DNA of 64,000 bases from Eubacteriales bacterium (GCA_030539395.1 JAUNSC010000013.1:16732-80731), one strand, 5' to 3'; positions 54,720 through 63,985 are shown, counted from the stretch's first letter. A program made the numbers and translations. Notes: generated from the letters alone by a model not told the origin.

Positions 54720-55892
54720 TCAATATACGTGAAAGAAATCTTTCTGTTCCGAAATTATGTTGTCCTTTATATAAACCCGCGGGACACGTTTACTGATATC
54801 GCACACGAATTCGTAGGGAAACCTTCCGCAGATCTCACTGAGCTCCTCTACAGAAATCCGCTCATTCCCATCTGCTCCGAGAAGAGTCACTTCATCCAGC
54901 TCTGATATTCCGTCCAGATCTGTTACATCTACCATGAATTGATCCATACATACCCTTCCTGTGATCGGCGCCCGCTGTCCACGAATAAGTACACAGCCCT
55001 TATTAGAAAGCATTCTTGGGTATCCGTCTGCATATCCTACCGGAATCGTAGCAATACGGCTTTTTCTTTTTGTTACAAATGTCCCGCCGTAACTGATCTG
55101 AATTCCTTCTTCCACCTCTTTAACATAAGAAACATGGCTCTTTAATTCCATGACCGGCTTCAGCGGCACTCTGTTCTGGTCCACCTCATCGGAAGGATAG
55201 ATGCCGTAAATACTGATCCCCGCTCTCACCAGATCGAGATTTGCCTGCGGCATATCGATAATCCCTGCACTATTCGAACAGTGGCGTATCGGAACATGTA
55301 CTCCATTTCTTTCCAGCATTTCCAGGAAATTAAGATATCTTTTCAACTGGCTTTCAGCCCACTTCTTATCAGTTTCATCTGCTCTGGCAAAGTGCGTGAA
55401 CATTCCTTCAATTTCAAGTCCTTCAAGATGGGATATCTGTCTGATAATCTCCACCGAAGTCTCATCATCCCGAAAGCCGATTCTGGTCATTCCCGTATCA
55501 AGTCCAAGATGAATTATCGCTTTTTTGTTTAGGCAGACAGCTTTTTCCGCAAGTTTTTCTGCCATATCTCTTTTAAAAACTACCGGACGGATATCATTTT
55601 GAATAATTTCTTTATAATGTTCCTCAAACACATATCCCAGGATCAGTATTGGTTTTTTCACTCCGGCATTTCTAAGTTCCAACGCTTCCTCAGCTGTCGC
55701 GGTTGCAAATCCCCAGATATAGTCATAGTTTTCTGTCAAATGTGCAATTTGAACCGCACCATGCCCATATCCATCCGCCTTGATCACCGCAATCATTCTG
55801 GCGTCATTTCTTATATTTTTTCTCATTGATTCGAAATTGTATGCGACAGCGTCCAGGTCGATTTTTGCATAAATCCTGCTGTAATTTTTCAT
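54720..55892 (-). CDS. alr: Alanine racemase
   Basis: Makes D-alanine for peptidoglycan, PLP-dependent. The 390 residues have the PLP lysine in AVIKADGYGHGA (about 33-44), HLGLDTGMTRIGF (about 130) and the second catalytic Tyr in ISYGGTFV (about 265). ATG 55892 has GGAGG eight bases upstream; the longer frame to 55937 overlaps nnrD and is rejected. It follows nnrD by 13 bases, a common pair. Confidence 0.96.
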   Translation of the reverse strand: MKNYSRIYAKIDLDAVAYNFESMRKNIRNDARMIAVIKADGYGHGAVQIAHLTENYDYIWGFATATAEEALELRNAGVKKPILILGYVFEEHYKEIIQNDIRPVVFKRDMAEKLAEKAVCLNKKAIIHLGLDTGMTRIGFRDDETSVEIIRQISHLEGLEIEGMFTHFARADETDKKWAESQLKRYLNFLEMLERNGVHVPIRHCSNSAGIIDMPQANLDLVRAGISIYGIYPSDEVDQNRVPLKPVMELKSHVSYVKEVEEGIQISYGGTFVTKRKSRIATIPVGYADGYPRMLSNKGCVLIRGQRAPITGRVCMDQFMVDVTDLDGISELDEVTLLGADGNERISVEELSEICGRFPYEFVCDISKRVPRVYIKDNIISEQKDFFHVY

Positions 55893-55905
55893 AACTATCC
55901 TCCAT

Positions 55906-56748
55906 TTATGATATCCCGTAAAGAATACTATCAACAATATCTTCTGCCATCATAGAATAAGCGCCTCTTATATCCCGTGCTCTGTCTCCGGCCATTCCAT
56001 GAATGTAGCAGCCAAGACAGGCTGCTTCAAACAGATTCATTTTCTGGGCAAGCAGTCCTCCAATGACCCCGGCCAGCACATCTCCGCTCCCGCCTGTGGC
56101 CATCCCATGATTTCCCGTTGTATTTCTATAAAAATCTGTTCCGTCACTTACAACCGTTCTGTGGTCTTTTAAGACGGTTATAACCTGATGTTCTGATGAA
56201 AAACGTCCGGCCGTTCCGGCAATGTCTTTTTTGATCGCTCCCACAGGAAGTTTTGTCAGACGGCTCATTTCTCCCGGATGCGGTGTAATGATAAACTCAC
56301 CCTCTGCCACTTTCCACAGTTCAGGATGTGCAGCCAGCAGGTTTAAAGCATCTGCATCCAACACACGTTTGATACCGCAGGCCTTCAGCACCTGCCTTAA
56401 AATGAGCAGTTTATCTGCCCCTGCACCAAGTCCCGGCCCCATTACAACAGCATCTTTTCCTTCCAGCACACATCTGATAGTCTCTTCTGTAATGCACTCC
56501 GGATTATAAGTGATCAATACCGCCTCCGGCAGTTGCTGCTGAAGTATGACCCGATTACATTCTTCTGTAAAAATATATACCAGACCGGCGCCCGTACGAT
56601 ACGCAGCTTTTGCTGAAAAATAAGACGCGCCGCACATATTCCGGCTTCCGGCTATGACCAGCACTTTTCCGTACGTTCCCTTATTAGAATCATCATTTCT
56701 TTCCGGAAGCATCGTTTTCCATTCATCCGGTCCCGGATATCTTTTCAT
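55906..56748 (-). CDS. nnrD: ADP-dependent NAD(P)H-hydrate dehydratase (NnrD only)
   Basis: Repairs damaged NAD(P)H hydrates with ADP or ATP. The 280 residues form the ribokinase-like YjeF C-terminal domain: GTYGKVLVIAGSRNMCGAS (about 25), VMGPGLG (about 105), FIITPHPGEMSRL (about 152) and TGGSGDVLAGVIGGLLAQ (about 212). The N-terminal epimerase domain found in bifunctional Nnr is not present. ATG 56748 follows GGAGGTG; the TTG upstream is too close to it. Lies between rex and alr. Confidence 0.93.
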   Translation of the reverse strand: MKRYPGPDEWKTMLPERNDDSNKGTYGKVLVIAGSRNMCGASYFSAKAAYRTGAGLVYIFTEECNRVILQQQLPEAVLITYNPECITEETIRCVLEGKDAVVMGPGLGAGADKLLILRQVLKACGIKRVLDADALNLLAAHPELWKVAEGEFIITPHPGEMSRLTKLPVGAIKKDIAGTAGRFSSEHQVITVLKDHRTVVSDGTDFYRNTTGNHGMATGGSGDVLAGVIGGLLAQKMNLFEAACLGCYIHGMAGDRARDIRGAYSMMAEDIVDSILYGIS

Positions 56749-56797
56749 GACTGGCACCTCCAAAACTATCTGTGATATCCCGTTTTACACAGCACAG

Positions 56798-56822
56798 GGC
56801 AGCCGCATTCCATGCAGCCGCC
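56798..56822 (-). other. Strong hairpin between rex and nnrD
   Basis: GGCGGCTGCAT, a 3-base loop and ATGCGGCTGCC on the - strand pair over 11 bp with two G-U pairs, starting 6 bases after the rex stop. No T-run follows, so it is not a normal terminator; it may stabilise or trim the message. Confidence 0.55.
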
Positions 56823-56828
56823 CCACTG

Positions 56829-57476
56829 TTATTTACCATTTTTTCCCTGTTGATGTCTGGTAATATTATATGATAATTGCATAAGGCTCTCTGACAGATG
56901 CACATTTTCAACTATCACATCTTCCGGAAGATTCAGATCTGTATGGGCAAAATTCCAGATTGCCTTCACACCACCCTCAACAAGCCTGACCGCCACTTCC
57001 TCTGCCGCCTGCTTTGGGAGAGTAAGTGTCGCTATGTGTATTTCATTTTCTTCTAAGAAGGGCTTCAGATCATCCAGCATTTTTATCTCAATGCCACGTA
57101 CTCTTTTTCCAACCAGGTTTTCGTTGACATCAAACATACCGATAACACGAAAGCCTCTTTTCTCAAATTTCACATAGTTTGCCAGTGCCTGTCCTAAATT
57201 ACCTGCACCGACAATGATAACGTTGTAGGTTTTATCCAATCCTAAAATCTTTCCGATTTCATTATAAAGGTACTTCACATTATAACCATATCCCTGCTGT
57301 CCAAATCCGCCGAAATTATTAAGGTCCTGACGAATCTGTGAAGCTGTCACCTGCATGCGGTCACTCAGCTCATTGGATGAAATTCTCTCCACGCCATTAT
57401 CCAACAGTTCACCCAGATAACGATAGTAACGCGGAAGACGCTTTATAACTGCTCTTGATATTTCCTTTTCTTCCAC
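56829..57476 (-). CDS. rex: Redox-sensing transcriptional repressor Rex
   Basis: Binds DNA when NADH is low and leaves it when NADH rises, controlling fermentation and NADH-use genes. The 215 residues have an N-terminal winged helix (about 1-75; RLPRYYRYLGELL, ASQIRQDLNNFGGFGQQGYGY split as ASQIRQDLNNFGGF and GQQGYGYNV) and a Rossmann fold with VGAGNLGQALANY (about 91). Translation starts at GTG 57476, eight bases after GGGGG. Its own promoter is at 57509-57537. Confidence 0.96.
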   Translation of the reverse strand: MEEKEISRAVIKRLPRYYRYLGELLDNGVERISSNELSDRMQVTASQIRQDLNNFGGFGQQGYGYNVKYLYNEIGKILGLDKTYNVIIVGAGNLGQALANYVKFEKRGFRVIGMFDVNENLVGKRVRGIEIKMLDDLKPFLEENEIHIATLTLPKQAAEEVAVRLVEGGVKAIWNFAHTDLNLPEDVIVENVHLSESLMQLSYNITRHQQGKNGK

Positions 57477-57508
57477 AAATGTAACCCCCGGTCTTCCAAT
57501 CTTAAGTT

Positions 57509-57537
57509 AGTATATCAAAACGATAAAAATAAGTCAA
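57509..57537 (-). promoter_or_regulatory. Promoter of rex
   Basis: On the - strand TTGACT (57532-57537), a 17-bp spacer and TATACT (57509-57514). The -35 touches the lysC stop. No Rex-type inverted repeat is seen, so autoregulation is not supported. Confidence 0.82.
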
Positions 57538-58857
57538 TTAAAGGCGGAGAGTAACAAATATATCATAAATTGCCCGAATCGCTTTTTCGAAGTCATCATT
57601 GCTCACGCCGATGATAATATTCAGTTCGCTGGATCCCTGATCAATCATTCTTATATTAATATCTGCATGGGCAAGTGCAGAAAAGATCCTCCCCGCAGTC
57701 CCCCGTGTGGAACGCATACCGCGTCCGACGACTGCTATCAGTGCAAGATCTGATTCGACATTCAGCACATCCGGATCTACAACACGGTGAATTCCCGCAA
57801 GAACTTTCTGTTCCTTTTCCTCAAACTCAGACTGATGTACGAACACACTCATGGTATCAATACCGGAAGGTATATGTTCAAATGAAATTCCATTTGTCTC
57901 AAATACACTCAAAACTTTGCGTCCAAATCCCACTTCTGTATTCATACGGTCTTTCTCAATATTAATTGTGGCAAATCCTTTTTTGCCCGCAATACCTGTT
58001 ATAGTATATTTTGATTTTTTACAGGTACTTTCCACAATCATTGTACCCGGCGCGCTGGGATCATTTGTATTTCGTATATTAATGGGGATGCCTTCGCTTC
58101 TGACCGGGAAAATGGCTTCATCGTGAAGAACAGATGCTCCCATATATGCCAGCTCCCGAAGCTCTCTGTATGTGATCGTCTCTATCGGCTCCGGATCCTT
58201 TACAATACGCGGATCTGTCACAAGAAAACCAGATACGTCCGTCCAGTTTTCATAAAGATCAGCTTTTACCGCTCTGGCAACGATAGAGCCTGTAATGTCA
58301 GAACCACCTCTGGAAAATGTCTTTATCCTTCCATTTGCCATTGCACCGTAAAATCCCGGTATAACCGCATATTCCACTTTTTCCAGACGTGCAGATAAAA
58401 TTTTATTTGTCTTTTCGGCATCAAATTCTTCTTTATCATTAAAAAAGATTACTTCGGCCGCATCAATAAAATCAAATCCAAGATACGCTGCCATGATTTT
58501 TCCATTCAGATATTCCCCCCTGGAACCGGCGTAATCTTTTCCAACACCTTTTTCAAAAAAATCATGTATCTGCTTAAAATCTTCATCCAGAGAAAGAGTC
58601 AGATCCAGCCCCTCTATAATTTCATTATATCGTTCTTTGATTTTTTCAAGTTTTTTATCAAAATCTTGTCCCATGACAGCTGTTTCATAACAATCATACA
58701 GCATATCCGTTACTTTGATATCATTGTCAAAGCGTTTTCCGGGAGCAGACGGCACCACGTATCTTCTGGATTTCTCCGCACGAATGATACTTTCCACTTT
58801 CTTGAACTGTCTGGCGCTTGCCAGAGAGCTGCCGCCAAATTTCACAACCTTTTTCAT
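57538..58857 (-). CDS. Aspartate kinase
   Basis: First step of the lysine, threonine and methionine pathway. The 439 residues have the kinase domain (KFGGSSLAS near 5; FSRGGSDITGS near 200) and two C-terminal ACT domains (about 300-439; ITGIAGKKGFATINIEK, IRMIDQGSSELNIIIGV split as given) that usually bind feedback amino acids. Which amino acid inhibits it cannot be told. ATG 58857 has GGAGG 10 bases upstream. It is a single-gene unit at the edge of the long - strand block. Confidence 0.94.
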   Translation of the reverse strand: MKKVVKFGGSSLASARQFKKVESIIRAEKSRRYVVPSAPGKRFDNDIKVTDMLYDCYETAVMGQDFDKKLEKIKERYNEIIEGLDLTLSLDEDFKQIHDFFEKGVGKDYAGSRGEYLNGKIMAAYLGFDFIDAAEVIFFNDKEEFDAEKTNKILSARLEKVEYAVIPGFYGAMANGRIKTFSRGGSDITGSIVARAVKADLYENWTDVSGFLVTDPRIVKDPEPIETITYRELRELAYMGASVLHDEAIFPVRSEGIPINIRNTNDPSAPGTMIVESTCKKSKYTITGIAGKKGFATINIEKDRMNTEVGFGRKVLSVFETNGISFEHIPSGIDTMSVFVHQSEFEEKEQKVLAGIHRVVDPDVLNVESDLALIAVVGRGMRSTRGTAGRIFSALAHADINIRMIDQGSSELNIIIGVSNDDFEKAIRAIYDIFVTLRL

Positions 58858-58987
58858 CGAACCATTCCTCCTGTGTATCAACTAAGAAAATATTTTACTT
58901 CATTTTAATCAAAAAAGCTAGTGCAAATTGTTCAGATATGATAAACTATCGTAAAAAAACAGAAATGAAGGTTAATGTGTAAAAATC

Positions 58988-60931
58988 ATGATTTTATCTT
59001 GCAATCATATATCAAAATCTTTCGGCGTAAACACAGTATTAAAAGATGTTTCCTTTCATGTTGAAGAACGTGAAAAAACAGCTATTGTCGGTATCAATGG
59101 TGCAGGAAAATCCACTCTCCTTAAAATCATTATGAATCAGATGAATGCTGACAGCGGTGATGTAGTAATATCAAAAGGGGCAACCATCGGATATCTGGCC
59201 CAGCATGATGCCGTATCCAGCGGTAATACTATCTATGAAGAAATGCTTGATACCAAAAAAGATGTAATCGAACTTGAAGCACGCATCCGCACTTTAGAAC
59301 AGGATATGCGACATCTGCAGGGACAGGCTCTGACAAATACACTTGAAACATATAATCGTCTTATGACAGAATTTGAGAATAAAAACGGCTATGCCTGTGA
59401 AAGTGAGATAACCGGTGTTTTAAAAGGACTCGGATTTGAAGAAACTGAATTTGGCAAGCAGGTAAATACCCTGTCCGGGGGGCAGAAAACCCGTGTTGCT
59501 CTCGGAAAACTGCTCCTCTCCCGCCCGGATATTATCCTCCTTGATGAACCTACTAACCATCTTGATATGAATTCTATTGCCTGGCTGGAAACATATCTCC
59601 AAAATTATGACGGTGCTGTTATTATCGTTGCCCATGACCGCTATTTTCTCAATAAAGTTGTTTCCAAAATTGTGGAACTGGATCAGTCTCATGCATCTGT
59701 TTTTATGGGAAATTATAATGAATATGCCAGAAAACGTGCCAGCATCCGGGAGGCGCAGATGAAAGCCTACCTCAATCAGCAGCAGGAAATCCGCCATCAG
59801 GAGGAAGTCATTGCCAGATTGAAATCTTTCAACAGAGAAAAAAGTATCCGCCGTGCAGAAAGCCGTGAAAAAGCACTGGATAAAATTGAACGCCTTGATA
59901 AGCCTGTTGAAGCCGCCAGTGAAATGAAGCTTCATTTGGAACCTCGCATATTAAGCGGAAATGATGTTCTTACAGTCCGCGGATTATCGAAGACCTATGG
60001 CACCCAGAATCTGTTTTCAAATCTGGATTTTGAGATAAAGCGGGGCGAAAAAGTGGCTATTATCGGCGATAACGGTACCGGTAAGACAACTCTTTTAAAA
60101 ATCATCAATCAGGTGATCAGCCAGGACAGCGGATCTTTTGAACTTGGAAGCAAAGTACATATTGGATATTATGACCAGGAACATCATGTTCTTCATATGG
60201 AAAAAACTTTGTTTGAAGAACTGTCCGATGCATATCCTGCTCTCACCAACACCCAGATAAGAAATGTCCTTGCATCTTTTCTTTTTACAAATGATGATGT
60301 ATTTAAGAGGATCAGTGACTTAAGCGGCGGAGAGCGGGGACGCATATCTCTCGCGAAACTCATGCTCTCTGAAGCAAACTTTCTGATATTGGACGAGCCG
60401 ACAAACCACCTGGATATTACCTCCAAAGAAATTTTAGAAAATGCTTTGAAACAATATACCGGTACTGTCCTGTATGTTTCTCATGACCGTTATTTCATCA
60501 ATGAAACCGCCACACGGATACTGGAATTAACCGGAAGTACTCTGGTAAATTATATAGGAAATTATGACTACTATCTTGAAAAAAAGGATGAACTGACTCC
60601 GATTTATGCTCCTGGTGCTTCGGCCCGGTCTGTCAGATTTTTCTCCGGAGCATCATCTTCATCTGCCTCATCACAGCAGGAATCTGAAACAAAAAAAGAC
60701 TGGAAACTGCAAAAAGAAGAACAGGCAAAAGAACGGAAACGTCAAAATGATCTTAAAAAGACTGAAGAACGCATTCAGCAATTAGAACAGCGTGATGGGG
60801 AAATTGATGCTCTTCTGGCATCACCTGATGTTTATTCAGATGTCCGGAAATGTCTGGAACTCAACAACGAAAAATTTTCTATCTCACAGGAACTTGAAAC
60901 CCTGTATGAGCTTTGGGAGAAGCTGATGTAA
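58988..60931 (+). CDS. ABC-F family ATPase (ribosome-associated)
   Basis: A soluble protein of 647 residues with two ABC domains and no membrane part; ABC-F proteins act on the ribosome as translation factors or in antibiotic protection. Domain 1: GINGAGKSTLLK (about 36), LSGGQKTRVALGKLL (about 162), LLDEPTNHLD. The linker (about 235-310) is helical and charged. Domain 2: GDNGTGKTTLLK (about 358), LSGGERGRISLAKLM, LDEPTNHLD. A C-terminal coiled coil (about 570-647) follows a Ser-rich stretch. The layout is that of housekeeping YdiF/Uup-like types; resistance is not indicated. The ribosome binding site is weak. Confidence 0.92.
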   Translation: MILSCNHISKSFGVNTVLKDVSFHVEEREKTAIVGINGAGKSTLLKIIMNQMNADSGDVVISKGATIGYLAQHDAVSSGNTIYEEMLDTKKDVIELEARIRTLEQDMRHLQGQALTNTLETYNRLMTEFENKNGYACESEITGVLKGLGFEETEFGKQVNTLSGGQKTRVALGKLLLSRPDIILLDEPTNHLDMNSIAWLETYLQNYDGAVIIVAHDRYFLNKVVSKIVELDQSHASVFMGNYNEYARKRASIREAQMKAYLNQQQEIRHQEEVIARLKSFNREKSIRRAESREKALDKIERLDKPVEAASEMKLHLEPRILSGNDVLTVRGLSKTYGTQNLFSNLDFEIKRGEKVAIIGDNGTGKTTLLKIINQVISQDSGSFELGSKVHIGYYDQEHHVLHMEKTLFEELSDAYPALTNTQIRNVLASFLFTNDDVFKRISDLSGGERGRISLAKLMLSEANFLILDEPTNHLDITSKEILENALKQYTGTVLYVSHDRYFINETATRILELTGSTLVNYIGNYDYYLEKKDELTPIYAPGASARSVRFFSGASSSSASSQQESETKKDWKLQKEEQAKERKRQNDLKKTEERIQQLEQRDGEIDALLASPDVYSDVRKCLELNNEKFSISQELETLYELWEKLM

Positions 60932-60958
60932 AAAAGAATCCCCGGCGGGATTCTTTTT
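60931..60958. terminator. Bidirectional terminator between the ABC-F gene and thiD
   Basis: AAAAAGAATCCC, the loop CGGC and GGGATTCTTTTT make a 12-bp perfect stem with A- and T-runs at the ends. It overlaps the ABC-F stop and lies 21 bases after the thiD stop. Confidence 0.93.
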
Positions 60959-60979
60959 TAATCTAAATAGCACGCTCAA

Positions 60980-61792
60980 TTATATCTGCTCCGGCATCAA
61001 TGCAAAATAGCCGTTCAGGTTAAATGCATGTTTCACAGGCCCGCTTCCTCTTCCGAGATCAAGCTGCGCCGCCAATGCCCCTGAAATATATTCTTTGGCC
61101 CGTTGGACAGATATTTCCAGATCAAAACCTTTGGCAAGGTTTGATGCAATTGCACTTGACAATGTACAACCTGTGCCATGGGTGTTTGGATTGTCTATCC
61201 GTTGTCCTTCAAACCAGCGGCAGATTCCATCTGCATATAAAAGGTCATTCGCATCATTTATACTGTGGCCGCCCTTCAAAAGTACCGCACAGCCATACCT
61301 GTCACTGATTTTCTTTGCTGCTTCTGTGATATCCGCTTTATTTTGAATTGACATTTCTGACAGAATTTCAGCTTCCGGTATATTAGGTGTCACAATTGTC
61401 GATATGGGCAATAATTCTTCCGCCAGTACGGATACTGCCTCTGACCGGATAAGATTCGATCCGCTGGTTGCCGCCATGACCGGGTCAACAACAATGTTCT
61501 CTGCTTTATAATACTTAAGTCTGCCAATGATCACTTTAATCAGCCCGACTGATGAAACCATTCCAATCTTTACTGCATCAGGATAGATATCCTCAAATAC
61601 AGCATCTATCTGTTTTTGCAAAAAATCCGGTTCCACTTCAGAAATACCTGAAACTTTAGTCGTATTTTGTGCTGTCAGCGCAGTAATCGCGCTCATTGCA
61701 TAAACACCGTTCATTGTCATTGTCTTAATATCCGCCTGAATACCTGCCCCTCCGCTGGAATCACTGCCCGCTATTGATAGTGCTGTTTTCAT
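60980..61792 (-). CDS. thiD: Hydroxymethylpyrimidine kinase / HMP-phosphate kinase
   Basis: Phosphorylates HMP twice to HMP-PP, the pyrimidine half of thiamine. The 270 residues are ribokinase-like with AGSDSSGGAGIQADIKT (about 8), VVDPVMAATSG (about 100) and NTHGTGCTLSSAIA (about 208). GGAGG precedes the ATG. It is the last gene of the thiM-thiE-HAD-thiD operon and overlaps the HAD gene by 32 bases. It lacks the ThiE fusion seen in some bacteria. Confidence 0.96.
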   Translation of the reverse strand: MKTALSIAGSDSSGGAGIQADIKTMTMNGVYAMSAITALTAQNTTKVSGISEVEPDFLQKQIDAVFEDIYPDAVKIGMVSSVGLIKVIIGRLKYYKAENIVVDPVMAATSGSNLIRSEAVSVLAEELLPISTIVTPNIPEAEILSEMSIQNKADITEAAKKISDRYGCAVLLKGGHSINDANDLLYADGICRWFEGQRIDNPNTHGTGCTLSSAIASNLAKGFDLEISVQRAKEYISGALAAQLDLGRGSGPVKHAFNLNGYFALMPEQI

Positions 61793-62441
61793 CGATTTCC
61801 CTCCAAAATGTATCTATATCCGAATAATTCCGCAAATAAATATCCGCAATTCTTTTCAGTTCCATTTGCCCTGTCTCATGAGAATCATAGACAGCTGCAG
61901 TAAGAAATCCGTCTTCTTTTGCAGTCTTTAGTGCATGAAGTGCATCTTCAAATATAATCGTCTCAGTCTTTTTTGTTCCAAGGTACCTCTGTGCCTCCCG
62001 ATAGATAACTGGTTCATCTTTTCCGGCCCCCACAGCAGTACAGGTGAAAATTTCAGAAAAGAAATCTCTGATCCCGCAGCGTTTAAGCGCTGCTTCTATC
62101 AAATATTGATCAGTTGCCGTGGCAATACACATTTTGATATTTTTTTTCTGCATCCGGCAAAGAAAATCTGCTGCTCCCGGTTTCAGGAGAACTTCCTCCA
62201 GATAATACGTTTCAATCATCCGGTTTACATCATCCATGATATCCTGCACAGACAGCTTTACCCCATACTCACTCCTGTAGTAGCAGGCTGCCTGATACAG
62301 ACTGAATGTACTGAAGATTTCATTTAAATTCTCTTTTGGCTCATAGCCAAGGATACGAAGATAATCCTCACCAACCGTATCCCATATCCCCATCGAATCA
62401 AGCAGCGTACCATCCGCATCAAAAACTGCGCCTTTTATCAT
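61761..62441 (-). CDS. HAD-family phosphatase embedded in the thiamine operon
   Basis: A 226-residue HAD hydrolase with motif I FDADGTLLDSMG (about 7), a helical cap (about 16-85), motif II CIATATD (about 104) and a motif IV region IIFEDALHALKTAKEDG (about 157). It resembles beta-phosphoglucomutase-like phosphatases. Overlaps of 4 bases with thiE and 32 bases with thiD show it is part of the operon. It may act on a thiamine phosphate or pyrimidine phosphate, but no residue shows the substrate. Confidence 0.87.
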   Translation of the reverse strand: MIKGAVFDADGTLLDSMGIWDTVGEDYLRILGYEPKENLNEIFSTFSLYQAACYYRSEYGVKLSVQDIMDDVNRMIETYYLEEVLLKPGAADFLCRMQKKNIKMCIATATDQYLIEAALKRCGIRDFFSEIFTCTAVGAGKDEPVIYREAQRYLGTKKTETIIFEDALHALKTAKEDGFLTAAVYDSHETGQMELKRIADIYLRNYSDIDTFWREIDENSTINSGQ

Positions 62442-63079
62442 CCCTTTACCATCTTTCCCGAAAGTTCATGCAGTATACGGCACTCACTTTCAATATCATC
62501 CGCAGCAAAAATGGCAGAAACCAGGGCAACACCGTCTACTCCTGAGCCAGAAAGCTTCATAATATTATTTTTACTGATACCGCCGATTGCCACCACCGGA
62601 ATACTGACCGTCGAACAGATTTCTTTTAAAGTCTGATGTTCCACACCATGTGCATCCAATTTTGTTGTTGTGGAAAAGACCGCACCCACACCAAGATAAT
62701 CTGCCCCTGCCTTTTCTGCCGCAAGAGCCTGATCCACAGTTTGTGCTGATACACCGATTATCATGTCATCCCCCACAAGGGCACGGACATTACCGGCCTC
62801 CATGTCATGCTGTCCCACATGGATACCATCCGCACCACATTTAATGGCAATCTCTACGTTATCATTGATAATGAACGGTACATTATACTTTTTACATAAA
62901 GCACACATTTCAACCGCTTCTTCCAAAAAAAGAGCCTCCTCCAGTCCTTTTTCTCTCAGCTGAACACATGTTGCTCCGCCTTTAATGGCTGATTCCACCT
63001 GTTCCATTAAGTTCTGTTTTCCAACCCAGCTTCTGTCTGTCACTGCATACAAAAGCATGCTTTCTCTTCTGCACCGCAT
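62438..63079 (-). CDS. thiE: Thiamine-phosphate synthase
   Basis: Joins HMP-PP and thiazole phosphate to thiamine phosphate. The 213-residue TIM barrel has CVQLREKGLEEALFLEEA (about 37), FIINDNVEIAIKCGADGIHVGQ (split: FIINDNVEIA near 69, GADGIHVGQHD near 83), VSAQTVDQAL (about 109) and VVAIGGISKNNI (about 165). GGACGGGAA precedes the ATG. Lies 17 bases after thiM. Confidence 0.96.
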   Translation of the reverse strand: MRCRRESMLLYAVTDRSWVGKQNLMEQVESAIKGGATCVQLREKGLEEALFLEEAVEMCALCKKYNVPFIINDNVEIAIKCGADGIHVGQHDMEAGNVRALVGDDMIIGVSAQTVDQALAAEKAGADYLGVGAVFSTTTKLDAHGVEHQTLKEICSTVSIPVVAIGGISKNNIMKLSGSGVDGVALVSAIFAADDIESECRILHELSGKMVKG

Positions 63080-63096
63080 ATTAAATTTCCCGTCCT

Positions 63097-63918
63097 TTAC
63101 ATTATTCTATATTTTGCCCGGTTCTCCAGCGTTTCTCCATCAAGATGGTAAATTGCATCAATGATGTAATTCCGATAACTGGCATTTCCATCCTTTTCAT
63201 CCAGGCGCTGATGCGCAATTTCACCGCAAACCCCCATAGCGCATACTGCTGCAGCTGCTGCCTCAAGCTTCTCACCCGGATTTGCAGTGATATACGCAGT
63301 CACCAATGCGGATAACTGGCAGCCTGTTCCGGTAATGCTGCTCATCATAGGATGACCATTAAAAATACAAAATGCTTTTCCGGCATCTGCAACAATATCA
63401 ATTGCACCCGTAATCGCAATAACGGCATTTGTCTTTGCTGCAAATTTCTTTGCAAAAGCAACTGCCTGATCCAGATTGTCCGGCATCACACTGTCTGCCA
63501 CATCTGCATCCACACCCTTTGTTGTGCCCTCGCCCATAGCCAGTGTTTTAATCTCAGATATATTTCCACGGATAACTGTAAATCTGATATTCTCAAGAAG
63601 AGTAAACGCCGTATTTGTTCTCAGGGCTGATGCTCCGGCTCCAACAGGGTCAAGCACAACAGGATGCCCCAGTTCATTTGCTTTCTTTCCGGCAGCAATC
63701 ATTGCCGGGATTGTCCTTTGATTCAACGTGCCGATATTTATGTTCAGCCCTCCGCAGATACTGGTAACTTCCTCCACTTCGTCGATATCATCAGACATGA
63801 TCGGCGAACCACCGCAGGCAAGCAAAATATTGGCACAGTCATTTACCGTTACATAATTGGTGATATTGTGGATCAGCGGGCTTTGTTTTCTTACATTTTC
63901 GCATTTTTCTCTAAACAT
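63097..63918 (-). CDS. thiM: Hydroxyethylthiazole kinase
   Basis: Phosphorylates the thiazole alcohol THZ for salvage. The 273 residues start MFREKCENVRKQSPLIHNITN, given here as MFREKCENVR and QSPLIHNITNYVT, with VVLDPVGAGASALRT (about 110) and ITGTGCQLSALVTAY (about 195). ATG 63918 follows AAGGAG seven bases upstream, so the frame to 63948 is rejected. It is the first gene of the thi operon in this window. thiC and thiG are absent here, so the operon is for salvage. Confidence 0.95.
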   Translation of the reverse strand: MFREKCENVRKQSPLIHNITNYVTVNDCANILLACGGSPIMSDDIDEVEEVTSICGGLNINIGTLNQRTIPAMIAAGKKANELGHPVVLDPVGAGASALRTNTAFTLLENIRFTVIRGNISEIKTLAMGEGTTKGVDADVADSVMPDNLDQAVAFAKKFAAKTNAVIAITGAIDIVADAGKAFCIFNGHPMMSSITGTGCQLSALVTAYITANPGEKLEAAAAAVCAMGVCGEIAHQRLDEKDGNASYRNYIIDAIYHLDGETLENRAKYRIM

Positions 63919-63958
63919 TTTTTTCTCCTTCATAAAATTCAGAGCCAATCGAGTAGGA

Positions 63959-63985
63959 GAAAATTTCTCTAAATGAGAAATTTTC
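63959..63985. repeat. Perfect inverted repeat upstream of thiM
   Basis: GAAAATTTCTC and GAGAAATTTTC form an 11-bp perfect stem with a 5-base loop, 41 bases before the thiM start. No T-run follows on the - strand. The window ends 15 bases further on, so whether it belongs to a riboswitch, a repeat element or a leader cannot be seen. Confidence 0.6.

Noticed and set aside
58858-58987. Divergent promoters between lysC and the ABC-F gene
   Set aside because: AT-rich with several loose -10 boxes, but no -35 at the right distance on either strand, so no promoter is listed.
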